Assembly (NCBI GenBank): GCA_902496275.1
Contig: CABVAC010000004.1
Coordinates: forward strand, 1-64,000
DNA length: 64,000 bases
Source of the DNA: an uncultured Collinsella sp.
GTDB taxonomy: Bacteria; Actinomycetota; Coriobacteriia; Coriobacteriales; Coriobacteriaceae
Direction of reading: 5' to 3'
Made by a program: the position numbers and the translations under genes. The notes under the pieces were generated by a model, which searched no databases, was not told the origin of the DNA, and worked only from the letters and a program-made list of their open reading frames with translations. Shown here piece after piece: positions 34,801 to 43,027 of the stretch. Positions within the stretch are counted from its first letter, which is position 1. Each line of letters starts with the position of its first letter.

Positions 34801-35880
34801 CTATTCGTCGCCGAAGCTGATGCCCAACGCCTTGGCCTCGCGCACCAGATCGCTCTGGGGGTCGACATACTTGAGCTTGCCGGCGACATCCTCGAGCGGC
34901 ATGTGGCACATCTTGCCGTCGCGCAGGGCAATCATGTAGCCAAACTCGCCGCGCAGGCAGCCAAGCGCGGCCTCGACGCCGCACTGGGTCGCAAAGATGC
35001 GGTCCTGGGCGTCGGGCTGGCCGCCGCGCTGCGTGTGGCCGGGGATGGCGACGCGGGTCTCGCGACCGGTCTTGGCCTCGATCTCCTTGGCGATGTCGTA
35101 GACAATCGACGGGCTCATGCGCTCGGCAAGCTTCTTCTTGTACTCCTTCTTGGACAGCGCTGCGTCCTCCTTGGAGATGGCACCCTCGGCGACGGCCACG
35201 ATGGTAAAGCGGCTGCCAGTCTTCATGCGATGCTCGATGGTTTTGATGACCTGGTCCATGTCGTAGGGAATCTCGGGGATCAGGATGACGTCCGCACCGC
35301 CCGCGACGCCGGCATACAGCGGAATCCAGCCAACCTTGTGCCCCATGATCTCGATGACAAACACGCGGCCGTGACTCGAGGCAGTGGTGTGGATGTCGTC
35401 GATGCACTTGGTGGCGACGTCGATGGCGCTCGTAAAGCCAAACGTCAACTCGGTGCCCCAGGTGTCGTTATCGATGGTCTTAGGCAGGGCGATAACGTTG
35501 AGGCCCTCTTCGCGCAGGCGGTTGGCGGTCTTGGTGGAGCCGTTGCCGCCCAGCATAAACAGGCAGTCGAGCTGCAGCTTATGATAGGTGTGGACCATTG
35601 CCGGGACCTTCTCGACGCCGTCGGCCTCGGGAATGTCCAGGCGCTTGAACGGCGTGCGGCTCGTGCCCAGGATGGTGCCGCCACGGGTAAGGATGCCGCT
35701 AAAATCGGCGGGCGTCATGACGCGGAACCGGCTGTAGATAAGGCCCTGGTAGCCGTCCTCAAAACCATAGATCTCAATAGGCTCTTCGCTATTGGTCATA
35801 AGCGTTTTGACAATGCCGCGCATGGTGGCGTTGAGCGCCTGGCAGTCGCCGCCACTGGTAAGAAGACCGATTCTAAGCAT
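34801..35880 (-). CDS. pfkA: 6-phosphofructokinase (ATP- or PPi-dependent, G/K type)
   Basis: The 359-residue enzyme opens IGLLTSGGDCQALNATMRG and has FMLGGNGSTKTA, PKTIDNDTWGTE, IEIMGHKVGW and GHTQRGGQPDAQDR. It phosphorylates fructose-6-phosphate. The phosphoryl-donor determinants are mixed: glycine at the GGDG(S) position, usual for ATP enzymes, but lysine in PKTIDND, where ATP enzymes usually have glycine. This combination is known from a clade of actinobacterial and related enzymes of both donor types, so the donor cannot be decided from sequence. The start follows GGAAGGATTC on the minus strand. Confidence 0.9.
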   Translation of the reverse strand: MLRIGLLTSGGDCQALNATMRGIVKTLMTNSEEPIEIYGFEDGYQGLIYSRFRVMTPADFSGILTRGGTILGTSRTPFKRLDIPEADGVEKVPAMVHTYHKLQLDCLFMLGGNGSTKTANRLREEGLNVIALPKTIDNDTWGTELTFGFTSAIDVATKCIDDIHTTASSHGRVFVIEIMGHKVGWIPLYAGVAGGADVILIPEIPYDMDQVIKTIEHRMKTGSRFTIVAVAEGAISKEDAALSKKEYKKKLAERMSPSIVYDIAKEIEAKTGRETRVAIPGHTQRGGQPDAQDRIFATQCGVEAALGCLRGEFGYMIALRDGKMCHMPLEDVAGKLKYVDPQSDLVREAKALGISFGDE

Positions 35881-35919
35881 GATGAATCCTTCCGGGCAAG
35901 TTATAACATGCGCATTAGT

Positions 35920-35950
35920 TTACCCCCGCACATTGTTGATGCGGGGGTAA
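35920..35950. other. 11-bp inverted repeat upstream of pfkA
   Basis: TTACCCCCGCA and TGCGGGGGTAA enclose a 9-base loop 40 bases before the pfkA start. Without a T-tract it could be a regulatory dyad or a weak terminator for the amidase gene, which starts further upstream on the same strand and ends at 36021. Confidence 0.4.
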
Positions 35951-36020
35951 AACGTGTTAGCTCAAGCGTATAGAAATGTAAGCAACGTCAGGCGAGCGTA
36001 AGGTCGACGGGCCTGGCTCC

Positions 36021-37103
36021 TTACAGTGCGAAGGCGTCGACGTCGCCCCAGTGGCGGCGCAGCGTAATAGCGGCGGCGGGTTCGGTATTGTCAAAGACGA
36101 CCGACCATTGCGTATTGCTGGTGATGTCTTCCGGATTAGGCTCTTGCGCTGCGGCACGCAGGGCTTTCCAGACAATCGTTTCGTCCTGGGCACCGACATG
36201 GGCGTCAAGGACATCGGCGATTGCGACGGCGCGCTCTTTACCGTGGCCCAGCTCGCCATTCTTTTGGTTGGGCAGCACTTCGTCGCCATAGCAGGCGTAG
36301 AAGTTCGTAACCTGGCGTACAGGAGTCGCTTTGAAAGTGCGGTCCGGATCGTGCGGATCCCACTCTACTACGCGCGCGTCACCGGCGGCGTCGTTGATAA
36401 AGAAGTGGTAATCGCGTCCTGCCATGGCGTGCATGTCGTAGGCGGAAAGCAGGTCGACAGCTTCTTGCGTGGTGGCGGCACGGTCGAGCACCAGACGGAT
36501 GGCGAGCGAGGTATTGATGACGGGGCGCTGCGTGTCCTGGTCACAGGGCTTGGAGTCCAGGGTGAGTACGGCAATGGACACGCCGCATTCGTTAACACCG
36601 TCGAGCTGGGCAAACGGGCCCATGAGTGCGGCGGCGCGTCCGGCGACGGAGTCAAGCGGAGTGTTATCGCCCAGGTTGTTAAGGGCTGCAAACCCGATGG
36701 AGGCATAGCCGCGTGGGTGATTGCGCACCAGCAGCGCCGAGGTGTCGTCCTTAAAGTCGTAATTGCGACCGGTGCGCACGCGGCCTTCGGCATCTACGGC
36801 GACAAAGGCGCTGCAGGCAAACTGGGGCGCCTGGACATGTGCCGGCACACCGGGCAGCACCTGCGCCACCACGGCATCGATGTAGGCTTGGTCGTCGCGC
36901 ACGCCAGCGGCGATGATGCGATCAAGATCGTAGTCGTAAGCGATGTCGATTGCGTACAGATCATAGCCATCCGCGTAGCCGGTCAGGCGTTTGAGCGACG
37001 CGGCGGACTTGATTTGCTTGCGGTAAACGATACCGGTGGCAGCGGCAAGGCCGACAGCGACTCCCGCGACACCGCAGGCGATGGCAATGTTACGTAGCTT
37101 CAT
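36021..37103 (-). CDS. membrane-anchored linear amide C-N hydrolase (choloylglycine hydrolase/penicillin acylase-like)
   Basis: The 360-residue protein begins with a Lys/Arg plus hydrophobic segment (about 5-25, IACGVAGVAVGLAAATG), an uncleaved signal anchor. The body has FACSAFVAVDAEGRVRTGRNYDF, where the cysteine of FACSAF is the probable nucleophile, with Arg and Asp in the positions used by Ntn hydrolases. It also contains VNECGVSIAVLTLDS and NDAAGDARVVEWDP. Ntn hydrolases of this group usually expose the cysteine by proteolysis; the 90-residue pro-region here would be long. Substrates include acyl amides and conjugated bile salts, but strict bile-salt-hydrolase motifs were not confirmed. 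It acts outside or at the membrane. Confidence 0.8.
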   Translation of the reverse strand: MKLRNIAIACGVAGVAVGLAAATGIVYRKQIKSAASLKRLTGYADGYDLYAIDIAYDYDLDRIIAAGVRDDQAYIDAVVAQVLPGVPAHVQAPQFACSAFVAVDAEGRVRTGRNYDFKDDTSALLVRNHPRGYASIGFAALNNLGDNTPLDSVAGRAAALMGPFAQLDGVNECGVSIAVLTLDSKPCDQDTQRPVINTSLAIRLVLDRAATTQEAVDLLSAYDMHAMAGRDYHFFINDAAGDARVVEWDPHDPDRTFKATPVRQVTNFYACYGDEVLPNQKNGELGHGKERAVAIADVLDAHVGAQDETIVWKALRAAAQEPNPEDITSNTQWSVVFDNTEPAAAITLRRHWGDVDAFAL

Positions 37104-37264
37104 GACGGCTCCTCTCGTCCTGTTAGCGTAATTGTCGCAAAAGGAGCGCGGGCATGATGGCTCAACCTGGTGAGCGGCGCGGGATTAAACATGGAATGAA
37201 GAGTACGGCGCTGGCGTGGCGGGGTATGCTGGAGGGGACCATCAACCCAGCGAAAGGGGAGAGC

Positions 37265-38650
37265 ATGACGGATCAGGAAACGCCCGAGCGCGCGCATGTG
37301 ACGGCCGACGATATCGAGGCCGCCAACGACCTTATCGACTTTATCGAGGCATGCCCCAGCATGTTCCATACGGCGGCGACCATTATGGCCGAACTCGACG
37401 AGGCGGGCTTTACCTACCTGCCCGAGAATGCGGCGTGGGATATCGAGCCGGGCGGGCGTTATTACACGCAGCGCAATACCTCGAGCGTTGTTGCCTTTAA
37501 GGTGGGCGAGGACCTGGCCGCAACCTGGGGCGAGGATGGCGTTGCCGGTGACTATCATTTTCAGCTCACGGCGTCGCACAGCGATTCGCCGACGTTTAAG
37601 GTTAAGGCCGTGCCCGAGCTCGACGGCGCAGGTGAGGCGCTGCGCCTGAACACCGAGGCCTACGGCGGCATGATCGACTACACCTGGTTCGATCGCCCGC
37701 TGGCGCTTGCGGGCCGCGTGCTGGTGCGCGATGGCGACCGTATTGAGAGCCGCCTGCTTGCCACCGAGCGCGAGGTCGCTATTATCCCGAGCCTTGCCAT
37801 CCATATGAACCGCGGCGTTAACGAGGGCTTTGCGCCCAACCGCGCCGTCGACCTGTGCCCGCTCATCAGCGCCGGTGACCTTAAGCAGGGAGATTTTGAC
37901 GCCCTGATCGCCGAAGAGCTGGACGTTGAGCCCGAGCAGATCCTGGGCCGCGACCTGTTCCTGGTCAATCGTCAGGATGCGCGTATTTGGGGCTGGGCCG
38001 ATGAGTTTATCTCGACGCCCAAGCTCGACGACCTGGCCTGCGCCTACACCTCGCTGCAGGCATTTTTGGGTGCCGAGAACGCGCACGACGTCTCGGTCTT
38101 CTGCTGCTTCGATAACGAGGAGGTTGGCTCCGAGACCAAGCAGGGCGCCATGTCGACGTTCTTGGCCGACGCGCTGCGACGCATTAACGGATCGCTGGGC
38201 TTTGACGACGAATCGTACCACCGTGCGCTTGCCGCCTCGATGCTCGTGAGCTGCGACAACGCACATGCCGTGCATCCCAATCATGCCGAGAAGTGTGACG
38301 CCCGCAACCAGGTGGTGCTCAACGGCGGTATCGTCATCAAGGAGGCGGCCAACCAGCACTACTGCACCGATGCCTTTAGCCGCGCGGTGTTCCAGGCCAT
38401 CTGCGACGACGCCGACGTGCCCACGCAGGCCTTCGCCAACAAGAGCGATATGGCCGGCGGTTCCACGCTCGGTAATCTGTCCAACATGCAGGCGAGCATG
38501 CACGCCGTGGACGTGGGCCTGCCGCAGCTGGCCATGCACTCGAGCTACGAGACCGGCGGCGTGCGCGACGTGATGCACGCCATCCGCGCCCTCACCGCCT
38601 TCTACGAGCGCAACCTAACCATCAACGGCGCCGAAAGCGTGGAGCTCTAA
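37265..38650 (+). CDS. apeB: M18 family aminopeptidase
   Basis: The 461-residue metallopeptidase has TASHSDSPTFKVK (first zinc histidine and aspartate region), CCFDNEEVGSETKQGA (catalytic and metal-binding glutamates), NAHAVHPNHAEK and, near the end, AMHSSYETGG. This order is that of cytosolic M18 aspartyl-type aminopeptidases. GAAAGGGGAGAGC lies before the ATG at 37265. An in-frame ATG 111 bases upstream gives no family similarity. It is divergent from the amidase gene and shares the 160-base gap with it. Confidence 0.92.
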   Translation: MTDQETPERAHVTADDIEAANDLIDFIEACPSMFHTAATIMAELDEAGFTYLPENAAWDIEPGGRYYTQRNTSSVVAFKVGEDLAATWGEDGVAGDYHFQLTASHSDSPTFKVKAVPELDGAGEALRLNTEAYGGMIDYTWFDRPLALAGRVLVRDGDRIESRLLATEREVAIIPSLAIHMNRGVNEGFAPNRAVDLCPLISAGDLKQGDFDALIAEELDVEPEQILGRDLFLVNRQDARIWGWADEFISTPKLDDLACAYTSLQAFLGAENAHDVSVFCCFDNEEVGSETKQGAMSTFLADALRRINGSLGFDDESYHRALAASMLVSCDNAHAVHPNHAEKCDARNQVVLNGGIVIKEAANQHYCTDAFSRAVFQAICDDADVPTQAFANKSDMAGGSTLGNLSNMQASMHAVDVGLPQLAMHSSYETGGVRDVMHAIRALTAFYERNLTINGAESVEL

Positions 38651-38685
38651 ACCTGCCAAAAAGGGATGTTAATTTTGGCAGGTTT
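38650..38685. repeat. REP-like palindrome, GGGACAGG family (diverged loop)
   Basis: AACCTGCCAAAA pairs with TTTTGGCAGGTT; the loop reads AGGGATGTTAA instead of AGGGACAGGTTTA. It starts at the aminopeptidase stop codon. Confidence 0.6.
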
Positions 38686-38767
38686 TATCTGGACAAATGC
38701 CGCAATGCCAACAGCTGGACAGAATTGTTAAGACACCGCGGGTTGAGCAAACGTCAGCGAGCGACGT

Positions 38768-38853
38768 CCAGAGCGAACAAGTTGGCATGAAAAAGGCAAG
38801 GCATAGACCTTCTGGTCATGCCTTGCCTTTTGAATGACAATTTGTCGCTCTGG
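38768..38853 (-). terminator. long hairpin terminator between apeB and the dehydrogenase gene
   Basis: An inner perfect 14-bp stem (AAAAGGCAAGGCAT, 38791-38804 with 38818-38831) and an outer 9-bp stem (CCAGAGCGA with TCGCTCTGG) are separated by an internal loop. On the minus strand the inner stem ends in TTTTT, so it can end the dehydrogenase transcript. It may work in both directions between these convergent genes. Confidence 0.65.
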
Positions 38854-38901
38854 GCGGCTCGCAGCGTCGACCGGTCCGCCGTTCGTTAGAACGGCGGAAC
38901 C

Positions 38902-39837
38902 CTAATGTTCGATCCAGCAGCGCAAGGTCTCGCCGGCCTGCAGGTGACGCAGATTCTCCGCGGCGATGTCGACCACGTTATTGAGCGTGGTGGCTAGGTG
39001 GAACCAGCCGGAGACGTGCGGCGTGATGAGCATGTTGGGCGCATCCCACAGCGGGCTTGCGGCAGGCAGCGGCTCGGGGTCGGTGACGTCGACCGCGGCA
39101 CCGGCGAGATGTCCCGACTCCAGAGCGACAACCAAGTCGTCGGCGACCACAAGATCGCCGCGGCCGCCGTTGGCAAAGAAGGCGCCCGGCTTCATCGCGG
39201 CGAAGAACTTAGCATTCGCCAGACCGCGGGTCTCGGGCGTGCTCGGCATAAAGGATGCGACGACATCGGCCTCGGCCAGGCGCTCAGACAGGGCATCCAT
39301 GCCGTCCATGTCCTCAAATACAATGGGGTAGACGAGCGGATGGCGCTTGATGCCGCGGACGTGCGCGCCCATGCTGCGGCAGAGCGTGGCGAAGTGGCCG
39401 CCGATATCGCCCGCGCCCAGCACCAGCACGTTGGCGTTTTTGAGCGAGGTGACCGCGCCCAAGTCCTCCCAGCGATGCTCGCGCTGCAGGTCCTGGTAGC
39501 CGGGCAGGCGTTTCATCATAGACAGCACCATGGCAAACATGTGCTCGCTTACGGCCTGGCCGTAGGCGCCCACCGAGCAAGACAGTTTGGCGTCGGCCGG
39601 CACGGTGCCGGCGGCAAGGTAGTCGTCATAGCCGGCGGTCTGCAATTGCAACAGCTGGAGATGCTCGCATGCCGTGAGCATACCAGGGTCGATGTTGCCC
39701 AGGATCACGTCGGCATCGGCGACCTGCTCGCGCGTGGCGGCGTCGGGGCTCGTGTAGATAAAGTCCTCGCCCGGAGCGCTTGACTCAAGAATTGCGCGAT
39801 GGCGGTCGTTGACGGGCAACAAAACCAGGATGTTCAC
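38902..39837 (-). CDS. D-isomer-specific 2-hydroxyacid dehydrogenase
   Basis: The 311-residue protein has an N-terminal substrate domain and the NAD-binding loop VLGAGDIGGHFATLCRSMG. The catalytic arginine is in NGGRGDLV, glutamate in VTDPEPLP and histidine in ITPHVSGW, the D-2-hydroxyacid dehydrogenase set. It probably reduces a 2-keto acid or oxidises a D-2-hydroxyacid with NAD(H). Substrate is not evident (the family includes D-lactate, phosphoglycerate and glyoxylate enzymes). GAGGACTGC precedes the start. Confidence 0.88.
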   Translation of the reverse strand: MNILVLLPVNDRHRAILESSAPGEDFIYTSPDAATREQVADADVILGNIDPGMLTACEHLQLLQLQTAGYDDYLAAGTVPADAKLSCSVGAYGQAVSEHMFAMVLSMMKRLPGYQDLQREHRWEDLGAVTSLKNANVLVLGAGDIGGHFATLCRSMGAHVRGIKRHPLVYPIVFEDMDGMDALSERLAEADVVASFMPSTPETRGLANAKFFAAMKPGAFFANGGRGDLVVADDLVVALESGHLAGAAVDVTDPEPLPAASPLWDAPNMLITPHVSGWFHLATTLNNVVDIAAENLRHLQAGETLRCWIEH

Positions 39838-39856
39838 AAGCAGTCCTCTCCGCTCG

Positions 39857-39892
39857 ACCTGCCAAAAAGGGACAGGTTTATTTTGGCAGGTT
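39857..39892. repeat. REP-like palindrome, GGGACAGG family
   Basis: ACCTGCCAAAA and TTTTGGCAGGT flank AGGGACAGGTTTA, nearly identical to the copy at 33783-33820. It lies between the dehydrogenase start and the map terminator. Confidence 0.65.
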
Positions 39893-39910
39893 GTATCAGG
39901 TAAAACGCTA

Positions 39911-39960
39911 AAAAACGCCGGGCTTCGTGATGGTTAACATATCCATCGCGAAGCCCGGCG
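39911..39960 (-). terminator. terminator after map
   Basis: CGCCGGGCTTCG pairs perfectly with CGAAGCCCGGCG, extended by a GATGG/CCATC pairing, and is followed on the minus strand by TTTTTT, 10 bases after the stop codon. Confidence 0.85.
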
Positions 39961-39969
39961 CATCTACGG

Positions 39970-40857
39970 CTACCAGCTCAGCAGCTCGTAGCCGTCCTCG
40001 GTCACCACGAGCTGTACCTCGCACTGGGCGGAGTCGCTACCGTCCTTGGTGCGCACGCACCAACCGTCGCCCTTGCTGATCTTGATGTCGGGCGCTCCGG
40101 CATTGACCATGGGCTCGATGGTAAAGACCATGCCCGGAGCCATGATGGTGTCCACATCGGGTGCCTCGGTGGTAAAGCCCACAAACGGGTCCTCGTGGAA
40201 CTCCTTACCGATGCCGTGTCCGCCGTACTCGCGCACCACGCTAAAGCCGGCGTCCTCGACCGTCTTTTGCACGGCCTCGGCCATCACGGACAGTGGCAGC
40301 CATGGCTTGACGGCTGCCAGACCCGCCTCCACGCTGGCGCGGGTGACGTCGACCAGGCGCTGACGCTCGGCCGAGACCTCGCCGATGCAGAACATGCGGC
40401 TCGAGTCGCTAAAGTAGCCGTCTAGGATCGTGGAGCAGTCCACGTTGATGATGTCGCCCTCGTGCAGCACGTCCGTATCACAGGGAATGCCGTGGCAGAC
40501 GACGTCGTTGATTGAGGTGCACACGCTCTTTGGGTAGCCCTCGTAGTGGAGGTCGGCCGGTGTGCCACCGTGCTCGACGGTGTAGTCGTAGATCATCTGG
40601 TCGATCTGGTTGGTGGTCATGCCCGCGGCGATGTGCTCGCCTACGTAGTCGAGCACGCCCACATTGATGGCGGCCGAGCGTTTGATGCCCTCGATATCGG
40701 CGGGCGTCTTGTAGAGCGTGCGGGGCAGAACCTCCCAGCCCTCCTCCCACAGGCGCTCGAGGCGCTCGTCAAAGGCGCTATGACATTTCTTATATTTTTT
40801 GCCGCTGCCGCACCAGCAAGCGTCGTTGCGGCCGGGCACGGGTCCTTTGTCATACAT
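39970..40857 (-). CDS. map: methionine aminopeptidase with N-terminal SEC-C zinc motif
   Basis: The 295-residue protein begins with a SEC-C motif (residues about 8-30, GRNDACWCGSGKKYKKCH) that binds zinc and is often found in ribosome- or SecA-associated proteins. The peptidase domain follows. It has the metal ligands of the family: the aspartates of DIINVDCSTILDGYFSDSSR, the histidine of YGGHGIGKEFHEDP, and glutamates in MVFTIEPMVNAG and QCEVQLVVTEDG. It removes the N-terminal methionine from new proteins. AAGGAAGTT precedes the start. Confidence 0.94.
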   Translation of the reverse strand: MYDKGPVPGRNDACWCGSGKKYKKCHSAFDERLERLWEEGWEVLPRTLYKTPADIEGIKRSAAINVGVLDYVGEHIAAGMTTNQIDQMIYDYTVEHGGTPADLHYEGYPKSVCTSINDVVCHGIPCDTDVLHEGDIINVDCSTILDGYFSDSSRMFCIGEVSAERQRLVDVTRASVEAGLAAVKPWLPLSVMAEAVQKTVEDAGFSVVREYGGHGIGKEFHEDPFVGFTTEAPDVDTIMAPGMVFTIEPMVNAGAPDIKISKGDGWCVRTKDGSDSAQCEVQLVVTEDGYELLSW

Positions 40858-40909
40858 GGCTAACTTCCTTTCATCCGCAGCTAGTATAGCCCACCCACGC
40901 GTCCATAAA

Positions 40910-40976
40910 AGTTGCGGTGATATAGTTCCGATTTAAGCGGTTTAACAGCATAAACAGGAACTATATCACCGCAGCT
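40910..40976. repeat. hairpin repeat family B, copy 2
   Basis: AGTTGCGGTGATATAGTTCC pairs with GGAACTATATCACCGCAGCT (one G-T type mismatch), loop 27 bases. See the copy at 34551-34621 for the compensated difference in the stem. It lies between map and the radical SAM gene. Confidence 0.7.
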
Positions 40977-41017
40977 GATGGAGCGGGATGGCGGGCACTA
41001 GCTGCTGCGTGGTTTTG

Positions 41018-41794
41018 CTAGTAGCTCACCTGGCAGGGAATGCCGAGGGCGCTCACGCGCGCGGCAATCGTGTCGAGCACCTCGGGCGCCGCTTTGGCAA
41101 GCCCGGCGACCGGTGTTTCGCGCGCCACCGTGTAGATGGTCGCCTCCTGCGGGCGAATGCGCTCGAGCGCCGCGAGCCAAGGGCCGACGTACTCCTCGCC
41201 GGTGTTGTCGATGAGCTTGTCCTGATACTCGCCGGTCAAAAAGATCGTCTGGATAATAACGTGACCGTCAAAGCTTGCGAACGTCTCGATCTGGTGCTCG
41301 ACGTCGTAGGGGCCAACGGGCTGGTCGAGCAGCTGGATAAACGCCGGGTCGACGGTATCGAGCTTAAGAATGTTGTCGTCGACCATCATGAGCGCGTCGT
41401 GCACCTGGGGACGGTCGGCGCGCGTGCCGTTGGAGAGCACGGCGATCTTGGAGTTTGGGGCAAGCTCGTCGCGCAGCGCGACGGCGCCGGCGATGGCCTG
41501 CGGAAACTCCGGTGCGGCGGTGGGCTCGCCGTTGCCTGCGAAGGTGATCACATCGGGGAGCTCGCCCTCGGCTGCCATCTCGCGCAGCTTTGCTTCGAGC
41601 GCGTCGAGTACTACGGCGGCTGTGTTGTACGGCTCATGGCAGGGGCGCTCAGCGTTGAGGCCGTTTTCGCAGTACATGCAGTCGAACGTGCAGATTTTGC
41701 CGCTGGCCGGCATCATGTTGACGCCGAGCGAGAGACCAAGGCGACGGCTGCGAACGGGCCCAAAGATAGGGCTGGCATTCAAAAACGTAGACAT
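41018..41794 (-). CDS. radical SAM protein
   Basis: The 258-residue protein has the cluster motif CTFDCMYCENG (CX3CX2C) after the opening FGPVRSRRLGLSLGVNMMP, then FAGNGEPTAAPEF (the GGE-like SAM motif) and KLDTVDP. This arrangement is seen in a family of small radical SAM proteins related to wyosine-type enzymes, and the reaction is not known. The start ATG at 41794 has GAGGAG 9 bases upstream; ATG at 41800 is only 3 bases from it. No partner gene is adjacent. Confidence 0.85.
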   Translation of the reverse strand: MSTFLNASPIFGPVRSRRLGLSLGVNMMPASGKICTFDCMYCENGLNAERPCHEPYNTAAVVLDALEAKLREMAAEGELPDVITFAGNGEPTAAPEFPQAIAGAVALRDELAPNSKIAVLSNGTRADRPQVHDALMMVDDNILKLDTVDPAFIQLLDQPVGPYDVEHQIETFASFDGHVIIQTIFLTGEYQDKLIDNTGEEYVGPWLAALERIRPQEATIYTVARETPVAGLAKAAPEVLDTIAARVSALGIPCQVSY

Positions 41795-42019
41795 AGGCAT
41801 ATGCTCCTCAAGACAATTGTGCCTAAGCATAGCATCGGCTCCAAAGCAAGGTGTGGGCTCTTGCTTTACAAGTTTCGTTTTTTCACGTCGCCCATTATGC
41901 CGTGCCATGAAAAGCCTCGGGTTGGGTACAGTTAATCTGTTAACAAGGCGTAAAGCAATGCGGGTCTATCCAGCCGTACTGACGCGCAACTGGATGGGCG
42001 TTGATGATGGGGGCACAAC

Positions 42020-42817
42020 ATGGATTTTACGGTCGAAAATGCGGGCACCACGATTGCCTGTCGCGAATATGCCGGCCCAGATGTGTCACCTGATACTCCT
42101 GCCTTGGTGTGCGTGCACGGCGCTTGTGTCGACGGCACATTTTTCGACGGCATTGCTTGTGAGCTCAGTCGCAACTACCGCGTAATTGCCTACGACCGCC
42201 GCGGCTGTGGCGGCAGCAGCGAAGCGGCAGACGGCAGCTATGATCTTGCCGCTCAGGCCACCGACCTGCAGGCCGTGATCGAACACGTTGGCGCTCCGAC
42301 AAATGTGCTTGCGCACAGCGCCGGTACGTTGGTGGCGCTGGAGCTTCTTCGCGCCGAACCCCATCTCGTCGCCCGTGCGATTCTGCATGAGCCGGCTGTG
42401 TCGGCCGAAGGCGTCGGCATGGGCGCAGCTCCGGTTTTGCTCGATATGATTGCGGCTGGAAAGGTTTCAAGGGCGCTCCGGCTTTTCTTGGGAGCCCTCG
42501 GCGACTTGGATCCCGAGGCCCCTGGGACGACCGAGGCGGAAGCCAAACATGCCCTGCGCAACGGTCGTTGCTTCATGGCCAATGAATACGGAACAAATAT
42601 GACATATGCTCCCGACTGGGAGGGCGCCCGCGCGTCAAAGGCAGTGTCGGCCGTGTTTTTGGGCGAGCTTTCGGTCGGTACGCCCCGCGAGGCTGGTACG
42701 CGAGCGGCTGCCGAATATCTCGATTGCCCCCTCGTGACGATCCCGGGCGCGCATAACGGTCTGCGCGATCGTCCCGTTACGGCGGCAAACGCCGTTCGCG
42801 ATGTCTTGGAGCGTTAG
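42020..42817 (+). CDS. alpha/beta hydrolase
   Basis: The 265-residue protein has the oxyanion stretch VCVHGACVDGTFFDG, YDRRGCGGSS, the nucleophile elbow AHSAGTLVAL (serine) and the late histidine in IPGAHNGLRDRP. These are the elements of the alpha/beta hydrolase fold. Substrate unknown (esters, lactones and peptides are all known for the fold). It is divergent from the radical SAM gene and preceded by only a weak ribosome binding site (GATGGGGGCAC). Confidence 0.85.
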   Translation: MDFTVENAGTTIACREYAGPDVSPDTPALVCVHGACVDGTFFDGIACELSRNYRVIAYDRRGCGGSSEAADGSYDLAAQATDLQAVIEHVGAPTNVLAHSAGTLVALELLRAEPHLVARAILHEPAVSAEGVGMGAAPVLLDMIAAGKVSRALRLFLGALGDLDPEAPGTTEAEAKHALRNGRCFMANEYGTNMTYAPDWEGARASKAVSAVFLGELSVGTPREAGTRAAAEYLDCPLVTIPGAHNGLRDRPVTAANAVRDVLER

Positions 42818-43027
42818 CGCGCTCGATGACCTGCGGGGAGGGGGACTGTTGGCGTTTCGTCATTGTTAACGATGCGCCCATAACCGCGCGCCCGCGGCTC
42901 TATTACCGCTGTTTGCCAGGTCATAATAATGCAACGATAATCGCGCGTTTGCCTGCAGCTGTTAGATGTTACCCTTGTATCATTTGATATGCGCCGTTGC
43001 CGTGCGTGACGATAGAAAGGGCCCCAT
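42818..43027 (+). other. intergenic region before the signalling gene
   Basis: No gene is seen. A GAAAGGGG ribosome binding site lies at its end. I found no clear promoter pair. Confidence 0.3.
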
